A DNA stretch of 64,000 nucleotides from positions 112,076 through 176,075 of the forward strand of contig UCKU01000018.1 in assembly GCA_900473185.1 (NCBI GenBank), in the 5' to 3' direction. Below, piece after piece: positions 14,409 through 21,948 of this stretch. The translations under genes and the position numbers were made by a program. A model generated the notes under the pieces. That model was not told the DNA's origin. It searched no databases and was given only the letters and a program-made list of their open reading frames with translations. This DNA comes from Hyphomicrobiales bacterium (GTDB taxonomy: Bacteria > Pseudomonadota > Alphaproteobacteria > Rhizobiales > Rhizobiaceae). Numbering within the stretch: position 1 is the stretch's first letter; each line of letters begins with the position of its first letter.

Positions 14409-15119
14409 ATGGATCTGGATGTGAAGCATCTTGAGACCGGCCTCATCGATGTCAAATTCGAAGGTGGCAGCTCGAAGGAAGGCACGTTCTCCGGTTACGG
14501 CGCCGTGTTCGGAAATCTCGATTCCCATGGAGACGTGATTGAAAAGGGCGCCTTCAAGACCACCCTGCGCGAGTGGGAAGGGAAGGGCAAGCTGCCGAAG
14601 ATGCTGTTGCAGCACGGCGGCTTTTATGGCCCGGTCGAGGATATGCTGCCGATCGGCAAGTGGACCTCGATGGAGGAAAACAGCAAGGGGCTGAAGGTGA
14701 GTGGCGAATTATTCGCCCTCAACACCGACCGCGGCCAGATGATCTATGACGGGCTGAAGGCTGGCGAACTCGACGGCCTTTCCATCGGCTACCGCGCCAA
14801 GAAATACACGGTTGGCACCAAGCCGACCGATCCGTCCCGCATTCTGCACGATATCGACCTCAAGGAGGTCAGCATCGTGACGTGGGGCTCGAACGACAGG
14901 GCGCTTGTCAGTCAGGTCAAGGCGCTCGACCTCTTCAACCCGCGCACATTGGAGCGGGAACTCAAGGAAATCCTATCTTCGAGCGACGCCGTGAAGGCCG
15001 TCGCTATCATGAAGAAGCACCTTCAGCGTGAGGCTGATGGCCAACCCACGTCGACCTCTCGTGATGAGGAAGTCGCGATGGAACTGCTCGCAGAGCTGAA
15101 AAAGCTCCGGGTGGCTTGA
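14409..15119 (+). CDS. HK97-family prohead protease
   Basis: The 236-residue protein shows the family order: GTFSGYGAVFGNLDSHGDVIEKGAF near residues 26-50, the catalytic histidine in LLQHG (H69) and the nucleophilic serine in DGLSIGY (S125), followed by the LKEVSIVTWGSNDRA segment. The protease trims the capsid precursor and itself during head maturation. The C-terminal 60 residues are helical and charged, and could act as a scaffold extension. It lies directly after the portal and 27 bases before the capsid start. Confidence 0.93.
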   Translation: MDLDVKHLETGLIDVKFEGGSSKEGTFSGYGAVFGNLDSHGDVIEKGAFKTTLREWEGKGKLPKMLLQHGGFYGPVEDMLPIGKWTSMEENSKGLKVSGELFALNTDRGQMIYDGLKAGELDGLSIGYRAKKYTVGTKPTDPSRILHDIDLKEVSIVTWGSNDRALVSQVKALDLFNPRTLERELKEILSSSDAVKAVAIMKKHLQREADGQPTSTSRDEEVAMELLAELKKLRVA

Positions 15120-15146
15120 TCAACATCCTCATCGTTGGAGGGCGAC

Positions 15147-16526
15147 ATGCCCGAGTTGAAGGACGTGCTGGAAGATGTCCAGCGCGAGGTGAAAAAGTTT
15201 GGTGAAGACGTCGGCGGCCTGAAACTGTCGATGGAGAAGGACCTCAAGTCGGTCCGCGAATACGCAGAACGCGTCGGTAAGGACGCGGTGACCGGCACTC
15301 AGCTGAAGGCTGATCTCGAAGCTCTCACGAAGGGCATCGAAGAGAAGCATGACGCGATCGAGAAGAAGGTCAAGGAGGTCATCGAAAAGGCCGAGAAGGA
15401 AGCTGCCGCGATCCTCGAGATCGAGAAGAAGATGAATCGCCCCGGCGGTCGTGGCGGTGGTGACGAGGGCAAACTTGTCCTCGAAGCGCTCGACTTTAAG
15501 CGGACGGCGATGTCCCGCCGTGGCGAGCTGAAGTCGAACACGATCCTGAAGCCGGAAGACGTCAACGTCGACGAATACAAGGCATATCAGGACGCCTTCA
15601 AGATGTCGCTTCGCCGCGAGGTTCAGTTCCTCTCGCCGGACGAACAGAAGGCCATGATGGTCGGCTCCGATCCGGACGGCGGTTATCTGACCCCGACCGC
15701 GACCAGCAACCGCATCATCACCAAGGTCTACGAGACCTCGCCGATCGACGAGCTCGCCTATCACGAAACGATTTCGACGGATGCGATCGAAATCGCGATC
15801 GACACCGACGAAGCCGGTGCCGGCTGGGTTGGCGAGACGGAAGCCCGCCCTGAAACGTCCACCCCGCAGGTCGGCGTACAGCGCATTCCGGTTTTCGAAA
15901 TCTATGCGAAGCCGAAGGCAACGCAGCAGCTGCTCGAAGACGCCGGCGTCGATATCGAAGCGTGGCTTGAGCGCAAGGTTGCGGAAAAGTTCGCCCGCAT
16001 GCGCGCCCTGGCTTTCGTTACCGGCAACGGCGTCAAGAAGCCTCGCGGCATCCTGACTTATCCGGCAGGCAACAACGGCGTTCGCGGCACCATCGCCCAG
16101 ATCGCCTCGGGCGATGCCACAAACCTGACCCCGGACGGCCTGATCAAGCTCCAGTTCTCCCTGAAGGACAAGTATCTGGCGAATGCCAACTGGCTGATGA
16201 AGCGCGGTTCCGTCGCCTCTGTCATGCTCTTCAAGGACACCCAGAACCAGTACATCTGGCGCCCAGGTCTGGAAGCCGGCAAGCCCTCCATCCTGCTCGG
16301 CTACAACATCCGTCGCGCCGACGACATGCCTTCTGTCGGCGCCGGCGCGTTGCCGGTGGCATTCGGCGACTTCCGTGCCGGTTACACGGTCGTCGATCGC
16401 CTTGGCATCCGCACCCTGCGCGATCCGTACTCCTCGAAGCCCTTCGTCGAGTTCTACACGCGCATGCGCGTCGGCGGTGACGTCGTCGACTTCGATGCCT
16501 TCGCCCTGCAGGTCGTTTCGGCCTAA
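15147..16526 (+). CDS. Major capsid protein, HK97 fold
   Basis: The 459-residue precursor starts at the ATG at 15147, behind GGAGGGCGAC; a TTG 12 bases upstream covers that ribosome site and is unlikely. Residues 1-110 are a charged helical delta domain that would act as scaffold. The mature shell domain begins near residue 120-150, and contains DPDGGYLTPTATSNRIITKVYETSPI, then YAKPKATQQLLEDAGVDIEAWLERKVAEKF and FVTGNGVKKPRGIL, which are family-typical. The prohead protease next door would remove the delta domain. It is followed by a strong hairpin. Confidence 0.95.
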   Translation: MPELKDVLEDVQREVKKFGEDVGGLKLSMEKDLKSVREYAERVGKDAVTGTQLKADLEALTKGIEEKHDAIEKKVKEVIEKAEKEAAAILEIEKKMNRPGGRGGGDEGKLVLEALDFKRTAMSRRGELKSNTILKPEDVNVDEYKAYQDAFKMSLRREVQFLSPDEQKAMMVGSDPDGGYLTPTATSNRIITKVYETSPIDELAYHETISTDAIEIAIDTDEAGAGWVGETEARPETSTPQVGVQRIPVFEIYAKPKATQQLLEDAGVDIEAWLERKVAEKFARMRALAFVTGNGVKKPRGILTYPAGNNGVRGTIAQIASGDATNLTPDGLIKLQFSLKDKYLANANWLMKRGSVASVMLFKDTQNQYIWRPGLEAGKPSILLGYNIRRADDMPSVGAGALPVAFGDFRAGYTVVDRLGIRTLRDPYSSKPFVEFYTRMRVGGDVVDFDAFALQVVSA

Positions 16527-16537
16527 TCGCCCCGCTT

Positions 16538-16560
16538 GGCGCGGCCCCGGCCGCGCCTTT
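16538..16560 (+). terminator. Terminator-like hairpin after the capsid gene
   Basis: A 20-base perfect palindrome (GGCGCGGCC, two bases, GGCCGCGCC) followed by TTTCTC lies 12 bases past the capsid stop. It could reduce transcription of downstream genes below the capsid level. Confidence 0.6.
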
Positions 16561-16610
16561 CTCTCATCATCCGGTTTGCGCGCAGCGCGCCGGTCTTCAC
16601 GGAGGCTCCC

Positions 16611-17036
16611 ATGCGGGACCTGATCAGCAATATCGACCTGAAGCGGGCGATCTCTCCGGCCGCGGCGGTCGCCGACAATACTCCTTTCGTCACGCAGATC
16701 CTGGACCGTATCGGTTCGGAATCGGTCGCCCTCGCGATCATCCTCGGCGCGATCGCCGATGCTGACGCGACTTTCGCGGTCACCATGGTCCACGGCGATG
16801 CCGCGAACCTCTCCGATGCCGCGGCCGTACCGGCAGATCAGATGAACGGCAGCCTGGCTCTCGCCGGCTTCGATTTCAACGCAGACAATCTGATCCGCAA
16901 GATCGGCTACGTCGGCGGGAAGCGTTACGTGCAGGCGACGATCACGCCAGCGAACAACACCGGCAACGTCTTCCTGTCTGCGGTCTGGATCCTCGGCAAG
17001 CAGAACCTGCGGCCGACTGGCAACCCGCCGGCCTAA
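16611..17036 (+). CDS. Hypothetical head protein, possible decoration protein
   Basis: The ATG at 16611 has GGAGGCTCCC upstream. The 141-residue protein starts MRDLISNIDLKRAISP, then is beta-rich with repeated short segments (SVALAIILGAIADADATFAVTMVHGDA, LAGFDFNADNLIRKIGYVGGKRYVQATI). Proteins with the pattern of an early RKIGYVGGKRYVQ strand, encoded right after the capsid, are seen in many phages of Rhizobiales and related groups and are likely to be small virion proteins. I infer a head decoration or accessory role from the position between two terminators and behind the capsid gene. Confidence 0.7.
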   Translation: MRDLISNIDLKRAISPAAAVADNTPFVTQILDRIGSESVALAIILGAIADADATFAVTMVHGDAANLSDAAAVPADQMNGSLALAGFDFNADNLIRKIGYVGGKRYVQATITPANNTGNVFLSAVWILGKQNLRPTGNPPA

Positions 17037-17069
17037 TCGACGCGGGCGCGCAAGGGCGGATGAAAATAG

Positions 17070-17092
17070 CCGACGCGCTGTCGCGTCGGTTT
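17070..17092 (+). terminator. Terminator-like hairpin
   Basis: CCGACGCG and CGCGTCGG, with a 4-base loop, are followed by TTTCC. It lies 33 bases past the preceding stop codon. Confidence 0.55.
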
Positions 17093-17123
17093 CCTCAACC
17101 ACCAAACTAGAAGGACCTCCGCC

Positions 17124-17843
17124 ATGAAGGGCGTCGTCATTAAGTCCTTCCCGTTCGCTTTGGACGGGATCACGATCACGCAGCTCGCCGCCGGCACCGA
17201 CTTCCCGCCGGACGGCCATTCGATCAACGATACGACCTTCCAGGGTCTCGCTGATGCGGGTTTCGTCAGGGCGTCGAAAAGCCAGGACACCCCGGCCGAC
17301 GAGGAGATCAACCGACGCATCATCGACGCGATCGACAAGCGTCTCAGCGCCGCCTCTGACGAGGAGCTGAAGGCCATGATTGCCCGCCGTGGCACGCCGT
17401 TCAGCGGCAATATGGTCCACGCGGTTCTCATTTTCGAGGCCAAGGCCCAGATGATCCGTGAATTCGAGGGCTCCGAGCCTATAACGGCGATCGATCCGAA
17501 CGCTGGCGTCTTCGAGCAGCCGCTTTCTGCGCCTGGCCAGGCAACGCCGCCGTCGGCCGCTGCCGCGGTACAGCAACAGCAGGCTCAGGCTGATGAGGCC
17601 GCCGAGCAGAAGCAGGATGCGCAGGAGACCGCCGAAGTGACGGGTGAGAATAAGGCCACCAACCAGTTCGGAGACCCGCTTCCGGATGCGTCCAATCCGG
17701 AATGGAAGTCCGAGGCCGAGCTCAACACCATGAACAAGGCCGATCTCGAAGCCTACGCGGCGGAAAAGAAGATCGACATTTCGACGGCCAAGACCAAGGC
17801 CGATTACGTCGAAGCCCTCAAGCCGAAGACCTCGCAGCAGTAA
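17124..17843 (+). CDS. Hypothetical virion protein with C-terminal SAP/HeH-like segment
   Basis: AAGGACCTCC lies before the ATG of this 239-residue frame. Residues 1-50 are beta-rich (MKGVVIKSFPFALDGITITQ), residues 50-115 helical, and residues 130-190 a low-complexity linker dominated by alanine, glutamine and glutamate. The last 35 residues (about 203-239) resemble the small SAP or HeH helix-extension-helix fold: a leucine-lysine stretch NKADLEAYAAEKKI followed by KADYVEAL. Such ends occur in phage head proteins and may contact DNA. The layout is similar to head-completion helper proteins, but no family is certain. Confidence 0.7.
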   Translation: MKGVVIKSFPFALDGITITQLAAGTDFPPDGHSINDTTFQGLADAGFVRASKSQDTPADEEINRRIIDAIDKRLSAASDEELKAMIARRGTPFSGNMVHAVLIFEAKAQMIREFEGSEPITAIDPNAGVFEQPLSAPGQATPPSAAAAVQQQQAQADEAAEQKQDAQETAEVTGENKATNQFGDPLPDASNPEWKSEAELNTMNKADLEAYAAEKKIDISTAKTKADYVEALKPKTSQQ

Positions 17844-17862
17844 AATCCAAGCTGGAAGGGCT

Positions 17863-18522
17863 ATGATGCGCCAGAACTTCACGGTGACAGTGCCGACGCC
17901 GAGCCCTTCCTTGCTTACCATGCCTCAGCTGCGTGCCGCCGCCGGCCTCGAGCCCGGCGACACGTCCCAAGACATCGATCTCGCGCAGCTCGGCCTGCAG
18001 ATCTCGGCCGAGATCGCGATTACTTGCAACGTGGCCTCCGATGGCATCAACCCGCCATCGTTGAAGGCCGAAACGATTGTCGAGACGATCTGGAACATGG
18101 ATTGCGATGGCGAACTCTTGCTATCGCGTCGTTTCATCACGTCAGCGACGGTAGCGGAGCTATCCTCACCGGTCGCCAGCGGCGATTTTTACATCAATCG
18201 TGGCGCCGGCATCCTGTTGCGTGTCAACAGTGGTCGTCCCTGGCGCTGGCAGTTAGGTACCGTCGAGGTCACCTATGTCGCCGGCTTCGCAGACGACAAG
18301 GTGCCAGCCGATCTGGTTGGCGTTGCTGCCGATCTCGTCCGGTTGCGCCGCTCATTCAGTTCGCGCGACCCGCTTGTGAAGTCCGAAAGCATCGAAGTAC
18401 CCGATATTCAGACCCGACGGCTTGATTTCTGGGTTGGCGCGATCCCGGGAACTGAGCTTTCGCCAGTGCCGCCGGACCTTCTGGCCAGGCTCGGCGCCTA
18501 TCGAAATGTGCTGATCGCATGA
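17863..18522 (+). CDS. Head-tail connector protein, gp6-like
   Basis: The 219-residue protein contains an early helix-rich section (MPQLRAAAGLEP, then DIDLAQLGLQISAEIAI) and a central beta-rich part with LLLSRRFITS and VEVTYVAGFADDKVPADLVGVAADLVR, which resemble the head-tail connectors of HK97 gp6 type. These form the adaptor ring under the portal. It ends VLIA with the next start overlapping the stop (ATGA). Gene order (capsid, small protein, connector, adaptor, tail completion) supports the assignment. Start chosen as tandem ATG at 17863/17866 behind GAAGGGCT. Confidence 0.75.
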   Translation: MMRQNFTVTVPTPSPSLLTMPQLRAAAGLEPGDTSQDIDLAQLGLQISAEIAITCNVASDGINPPSLKAETIVETIWNMDCDGELLLSRRFITSATVAELSSPVASGDFYINRGAGILLRVNSGRPWRWQLGTVEVTYVAGFADDKVPADLVGVAADLVRLRRSFSSRDPLVKSESIEVPDIQTRRLDFWVGAIPGTELSPVPPDLLARLGAYRNVLIA

Positions 18523-18863
18523 TCACGCCCTCGGAAGCGATCACCGAGCTCGATCGAGTTCTCGACGATACGGGCGAAACCGTCATTCTTCGCCGCTATA
18601 CGGCACCTTCCGGCAGTCCTCGGCCGAAGACAGAGGCCACAATTCCGGCTTTCGTTCGGCCGCTCGAGGCGGAAGAGCTGGCGGGTAATATCGACAGCAC
18701 GTTTTCGAACGTCATCATCAGTCCGACCCATGTCGCGGCCTTCCTGCCCGTCGTGAAAGGCGACAAGATCGTCATCGATGGCAAGGAACGGAACGTCGAG
18801 ATCCCCAAGCGCTATAAGATGCGGGGCGTCCTTGTCCGCATGAAGCTGATGATAGGCGGCTGA
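18519..18863 (+). CDS. Head-tail adaptor (closure) protein
   Basis: The 114-residue protein starts with the ATGA overlap on the connector gene. It begins MITPSEAITELDRVLDDTGE, continues with TVILRRYTAPSGSPRPK, then VRPLEAEELAG, and has a beta-barrel-like end with FLPVVKGDKIVIDGKERNVEIP. This matches small head closure proteins in the SPP1 gp16 / HK97 gp7 class, which attach the tail to the connector. The stop codon overlaps the next start by one base. Confidence is mostly from layout and position. Confidence 0.72.
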   Translation: MITPSEAITELDRVLDDTGETVILRRYTAPSGSPRPKTEATIPAFVRPLEAEELAGNIDSTFSNVIISPTHVAAFLPVVKGDKIVIDGKERNVEIPKRYKMRGVLVRMKLMIGG

Positions 18864-19513
18864 TGGCGACCTTTGAAAGCTTCGAGCGAGAGATCCAGTT
18901 GGCGACCGCAGGCATTGCGCCCGAGGCCATCAACAAGGCTTTGGCGGACTTCGCTCGATCCGAATTGCTCCGGGCCCAAGCCGGCGGCGCCAGCAAGAGC
19001 TATCAGCTCTACGTCAACGGCCGTCTGGCGCGGTCCGAAGACGAGGTTATCGCCCCGGGGCCGATCGTCTACCAGTTCTCGCTCTGGTCGGAGATTATTG
19101 CCTTTGCGATTTCGGAATTGCAGCGCCGTTCGCCGGTGCGAACTGGCCGGTTTCGCAACTCCTTTATCGTGATCGTCAACGGTAAGGTGGTCCCGCATGA
19201 TCATGACGTGGCCGCGACATCGGAAGTCATCGTCACCAATTTCCAGCCTTATATCCGCAAGGCGGAAGCTGGGCTGCTCGGCACGAAGCGTTTTGCCATC
19301 TTCGACGGCACGAAACGGGCGCTTGCGCGCCGCTTCGGCAACGAAGGGCGGACAGGTGCTGGATACCTCTTCGAAACGAAGTGGCTGAACATCAATGCCG
19401 GGGTCCACCCGGAAATTCCTTACGTGCTGAAGCACAGCCAAGGCCGTCGGAAGGATCGACAGGCGGGCATGCCGATCAGTTATCCCGCCGTCATCATGTC
19501 CATGGTGCTTTGA
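18863..19513 (+). CDS. HK97 gp10-like neck/tail completion protein
   Basis: The 216-residue protein starts at the last base of the previous stop codon. Helical N-terminus (FESFEREIQLATAG), a central LQRRSPVRTGRFRNSFIVIVNGK motif near residues 90-113 that is characteristic of HK97-gp10-like tail completion proteins (RSPVxTGxFR), and a beta-rich rest. The segment may be longer than typical family members because of an inserted part around residues 120-190. It is involved in joining head and tail, by analogy with HK97. The order of genes before the tail terminator supports this. Confidence 0.75.
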   Translation: MATFESFEREIQLATAGIAPEAINKALADFARSELLRAQAGGASKSYQLYVNGRLARSEDEVIAPGPIVYQFSLWSEIIAFAISELQRRSPVRTGRFRNSFIVIVNGKVVPHDHDVAATSEVIVTNFQPYIRKAEAGLLGTKRFAIFDGTKRALARRFGNEGRTGAGYLFETKWLNINAGVHPEIPYVLKHSQGRRKDRQAGMPISYPAVIMSMVL

Positions 19514-19929
19514 TGTCCAGTCCTGCTGCTTTCGATGCGATCGAAGAAGTCCTTTTCAACGGGTGGGCCGAAACGCTCGTCATCTTTGAGAATGGTCCAG
19601 TTTCAGATCCGGACACCCAGGCGCCGTTCGTCTACGTGGAGATCGTCGGCGATCAGCTCGTGCAGGACACGTTCGGCGCTCCCGGGCAGAACGAATGGGT
19701 CGAGGACGGAGCGGCCTACCTCCATGTGATGGTGCCGAACGGGACCGGATCACGCGAGGCGAGGGCGATCGCGGCGCGCCTCTCGAATCTCTTTCGTGAG
19801 CGGCCGGTCGGCACCATGAACTTCAACAGCATGTCGATCGGCAGCGGGTCGCCTGGCCGTGACTTCCCGAACTTCTTCGCGATGACGCTGACGATCGGCT
19901 TCGATCGGCGCGACACCACAGGATCATAA
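19513..19929 (+). CDS. Tail terminator-like protein
   Basis: The 138-residue protein begins MSSPAAFDAIEEVLFNGWAE at the ATG touching the previous stop. Its beta-strand pattern is APFVYVEIVGDQLVQDTFG, then YLHVMVPNGTGSREARAIAARLSNLFR, then FFAMTLTIGFDRRDT. The helix-after-strand layout resembles tail terminators of the lambda gpU / DUF4128 group, which cap the tail tube. It lies directly before the major tail tube gene. An earlier reading from 19381 is antisense-like and rejected. Confidence 0.75.
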   Translation: MSSPAAFDAIEEVLFNGWAETLVIFENGPVSDPDTQAPFVYVEIVGDQLVQDTFGAPGQNEWVEDGAAYLHVMVPNGTGSREARAIAARLSNLFRERPVGTMNFNSMSIGSGSPGRDFPNFFAMTLTIGFDRRDTTGS

Positions 19930-20024
19930 GTTTCCGGCTTGTCCGGACGCCGAACACGCGCCTTCGGCAAGCGCGAACTGGCCCGTCGTGAGACGCGCCC
20001 TTCCCATAGATGGAGCCCTATATC

Positions 20025-20957
20025 ATGGCTGTAGCTCACGGCTCACAGACGCGCCTTGCGTATGTCATGGAGACGGTGCCGGGGACGATCCCGGCAACGC
20101 CGACCTGGAAGATCGCGCGATACGTGAGCGAAACGCTCACGCTCGACAAGCAGACCGTCTCTTCGGATGAAGTTCGTCCGGACAGAAACCGCAGCGACGT
20201 CACCGATGTCGGCCGCCAGGTCAACGGCGCGGTCAATACGCTGCTCTCCTACACCACGTTCGACGACTGGCTCGAAGCGTTGCTCGCCAATACCTGGTCG
20301 ACCAACGTCTTGAAGAACGGCAATGTCGTGAAGACGATGGCGTTCGAAAAGACATTCGAGCTGGGCGTCACCGATGTTTACGCCCGTTATCGCGGCTGCA
20401 GGATCAACACGCTGGACCTGCAGCTGACAGCGAAGCAGAACGTCACTGCGAACTGGGGCGTCATGGGCATCGGCAGCCCGAACCCCGACACCGCGATCAT
20501 AACCGGCGCGACTTACACCGATCCGACGACCACGCCGGTGTTGAACGCGGCCTTGAACGTCGGTTCCCTCGCGATCGCCGGCGTCACTGCGAGCCCGAAG
20601 CTTCAAGCGCTTTCATTGCGCCTCACCAACAACATCTATGCCGTCGATGCGCTGGGCCAGTACGACACTTACGACTTCGGCCTCGGCCTCTTCGAAGTGA
20701 CCGGCTCCATGACGGCACTGTTCGAAAACAAGGACCTCTATGATGCGGTGATCAACCACACCGATCTGTCGCTGTCCTTCACGATCGGCGCCGCCGCCAA
20801 CAACAAGTACACCTTCGCGGTTCCTAAGCTGAAGGCCACGAACGGCTCGCCTGTCGGTCCGGGCAATGGTCGCGCCGTCACGATGGAGGTGCCGTTCACC
20901 GGTCTCATCGACACGGTTTCGGGTGCAACCCTCGTGATCAACAGGGCGGTGGCCTGA
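20025..20957 (+). CDS. Major tail tube protein, copy 1
   Basis: The 310-residue protein starts at the ATG behind GGAGCCC. It reads MAVAHGSQTRLAYVMETVPG and keeps a tail-tube-like pattern of beta strands: RYVSETLTLDKQTVSSDEV, a VNTLLSYTTFDDWLEALL helix, then RGCRINTLDLQLTAKQNVTANWGVMG. The C-terminus carries NGSPVGPGNGRAVTMEVPFTG. The fold is inferred from these patterns and from the position between tail terminator and tail chaperone. A second copy, roughly two thirds identical by eye, lies 13 kb downstream (33214-34233). The stop overlaps the start of the following gene. Confidence 0.88.
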   Translation: MAVAHGSQTRLAYVMETVPGTIPATPTWKIARYVSETLTLDKQTVSSDEVRPDRNRSDVTDVGRQVNGAVNTLLSYTTFDDWLEALLANTWSTNVLKNGNVVKTMAFEKTFELGVTDVYARYRGCRINTLDLQLTAKQNVTANWGVMGIGSPNPDTAIITGATYTDPTTTPVLNAALNVGSLAIAGVTASPKLQALSLRLTNNIYAVDALGQYDTYDFGLGLFEVTGSMTALFENKDLYDAVINHTDLSLSFTIGAAANNKYTFAVPKLKATNGSPVGPGNGRAVTMEVPFTGLIDTVSGATLVINRAVA

Positions 20958-21226
20958 TGACGAAGAAGAAACAGACCTTCACCCCCACCGTGTCGTTCAC
21001 CGGCTATCCCGATGACATCAAGACCCATTTTACCGCCGGCGTGGAAAGCGCGCCGATGCCGGCGGATTTCGTCGAACTCATGCGCGCCAAGGGGCTGACC
21101 GGGGAAGCCCCGGTGGCAAATGAAGAAAGCACAGTCGATGAAAGCATCGAACTCAGCGCCGAAGCCGGCGCGGAAAGTAGTTCTGGGAAGCCTGAAAGCG
21201 AACCTGGAAAGGGAGAGAGTTGGTGA
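20957..21226 (+). CDS. Small tail protein upstream of the chaperone
   Basis: This 89-residue frame starts with an ATGA-type overlap on the tail tube gene. Its N-terminal 45 residues are ordered (TFTPTVSFTGYPDDIKTHF, then ADFVELMRAKGL), and the C-terminal 40 are very acidic and disordered (EESTVDESIELSAEAGAESS). The next gene begins inside this tail, giving an overlap of 107 bases in another frame. I do not recognise the family; by position it may be a tail assembly helper. The long overlap is unusual and could hide a second recoding event. Confidence 0.6.
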   Translation: MTKKKQTFTPTVSFTGYPDDIKTHFTAGVESAPMPADFVELMRAKGLTGEAPVANEESTVDESIELSAEAGAESSSGKPESEPGKGESW

Positions 21227-21566
21227 TTGGGTTCCCTTTCCCGATTGGGAAGGGGTGCGGTTCAATGTTTCGGCGCTGACGCTGCCCGAATACGAAACTG
21301 AGCGCGGCCTGATGTACCAGCGCCTTCAACGGGAATACGGAGACGATCCGATCCCAACCGAAGTCATGAATTCCGAACTCGGTTCGCTCTACGCCAAGCA
21401 CATCCTTCATGGATGGGAAGGCCTTGACGAGGATTATACGCCGGAAGTCGCCGAGACGACACTGAGCGATCCCGCTTACCGCGCCGTGGTCCTGGCTGTT
21501 GGTTGGTGTGCCGGGCAGATTACCAAGATCGATGTCCAGTACACGAAGGCCGAAGAGGGAAACTAG
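21120..21566 (+). CDS. Tail assembly chaperone, short product (gpG-like)
   Basis: The 148-residue frame starts at an ATG inside the preceding gene; an in-frame ATG at 21138 is an alternative. It starts basic (MKKAQSMKASNSAPKPARK), then reads WVPFPDWEGVRFNVSALTLPEYETERGLMYQRL, a substrate-like domain found in tail chaperones, followed by helices with KHILHGWEGLDEDY. The last codons run GAG GGA AAC TAG and form the slippery heptamer GGGAAAC, so about a small fraction of ribosomes should shift back one base and make the long chaperone. Tape measure follows, as in lambda G/GT. Confidence 0.82.
   Translation: MKKAQSMKASNSAPKPARKVVLGSLKANLERERVGDWVPFPDWEGVRFNVSALTLPEYETERGLMYQRLQREYGDDPIPTEVMNSELGSLYAKHILHGWEGLDEDYTPEVAETTLSDPAYRAVVLAVGWCAGQITKIDVQYTKAEEGN
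21557..21563 (+). other. Programmed -1 frameshift site GGGAAAC
   Basis: The heptamer G GGA AAC fits X XXY YYZ in the frame of the chaperone gene and ends directly before TAG. Slipping back one base gives GGG AAA CTA and continues into the downstream frame to 21925. Confidence 0.85.
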
Positions 21567-21925
21567 TCGCCGCCTTCCGCTACCGACTGGAGCGCGAGGA
21601 GGCGGCTGAGTTGTCGGATTGGCTCCGCGAAATAGCGGAAGAAAATCCCGACGAGGACTGGCTTCAACCGACAAAGGATCGCGGCTTCAAGCCGCGGCCA
21701 TGGCATGACCTCTATTTCAGGGCCTTCGATGCTCTCCGATACGACCGCTTTTACGGTGCGTTCGGCGGGATGACGCCCATCTCCTACATGGCCCTGAGCA
21801 CATACGCCCGCGACCACAACATCATCGGGAACGACTTCGGTCGGTTTCTAGACACGATGTACGCGCTCGATCGAGTTTTTCTCGAAGTCGAAGCGGAGCG
21901 GACGAAGAAACCCGAAGAGACATAA
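21563..21925 (+). CDS. Tail assembly chaperone frameshift extension (gpT-like)
   Basis: After slippage the reading continues LVAAFRYRLEREEAAELSDW for 120 residues, so the fusion product would be about 268 residues. This part is acidic and helical (REIAEENPDEDW, then FRAFDALRYDRFYGAFGGMTP). There is no good independent start: an ATG at 21503 lies inside the upstream gene without a ribosome site. In lambda the GT product binds the tape measure protein and recruits the tail tube subunit. Here it ends 23 bases before the tape measure gene, the canonical position. Confidence 0.82.
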   Translation, partial: LVAAFRYRLEREEAAELSDWLREIAEENPDEDWLQPTKDRGFKPRPWHDLYFRAFDALRYDRFYGAFGGMTPISYMALSTYARDHNIIGNDFGRFLDTMYALDRVFLEVEAERTKKPEET

Positions 21926-21948
21926 CCCCCGCATCGAGGATCCAGCAC

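Noticed and set aside
15129..17921. A 930-residue leftward open frame antisense to the capsid and following genes
   Set aside because: It is the exact antisense of well-supported rightward genes, its composition is arginine/leucine/glycine-rich as expected for the mirror of high-GC codons, and it has no ribosome site.
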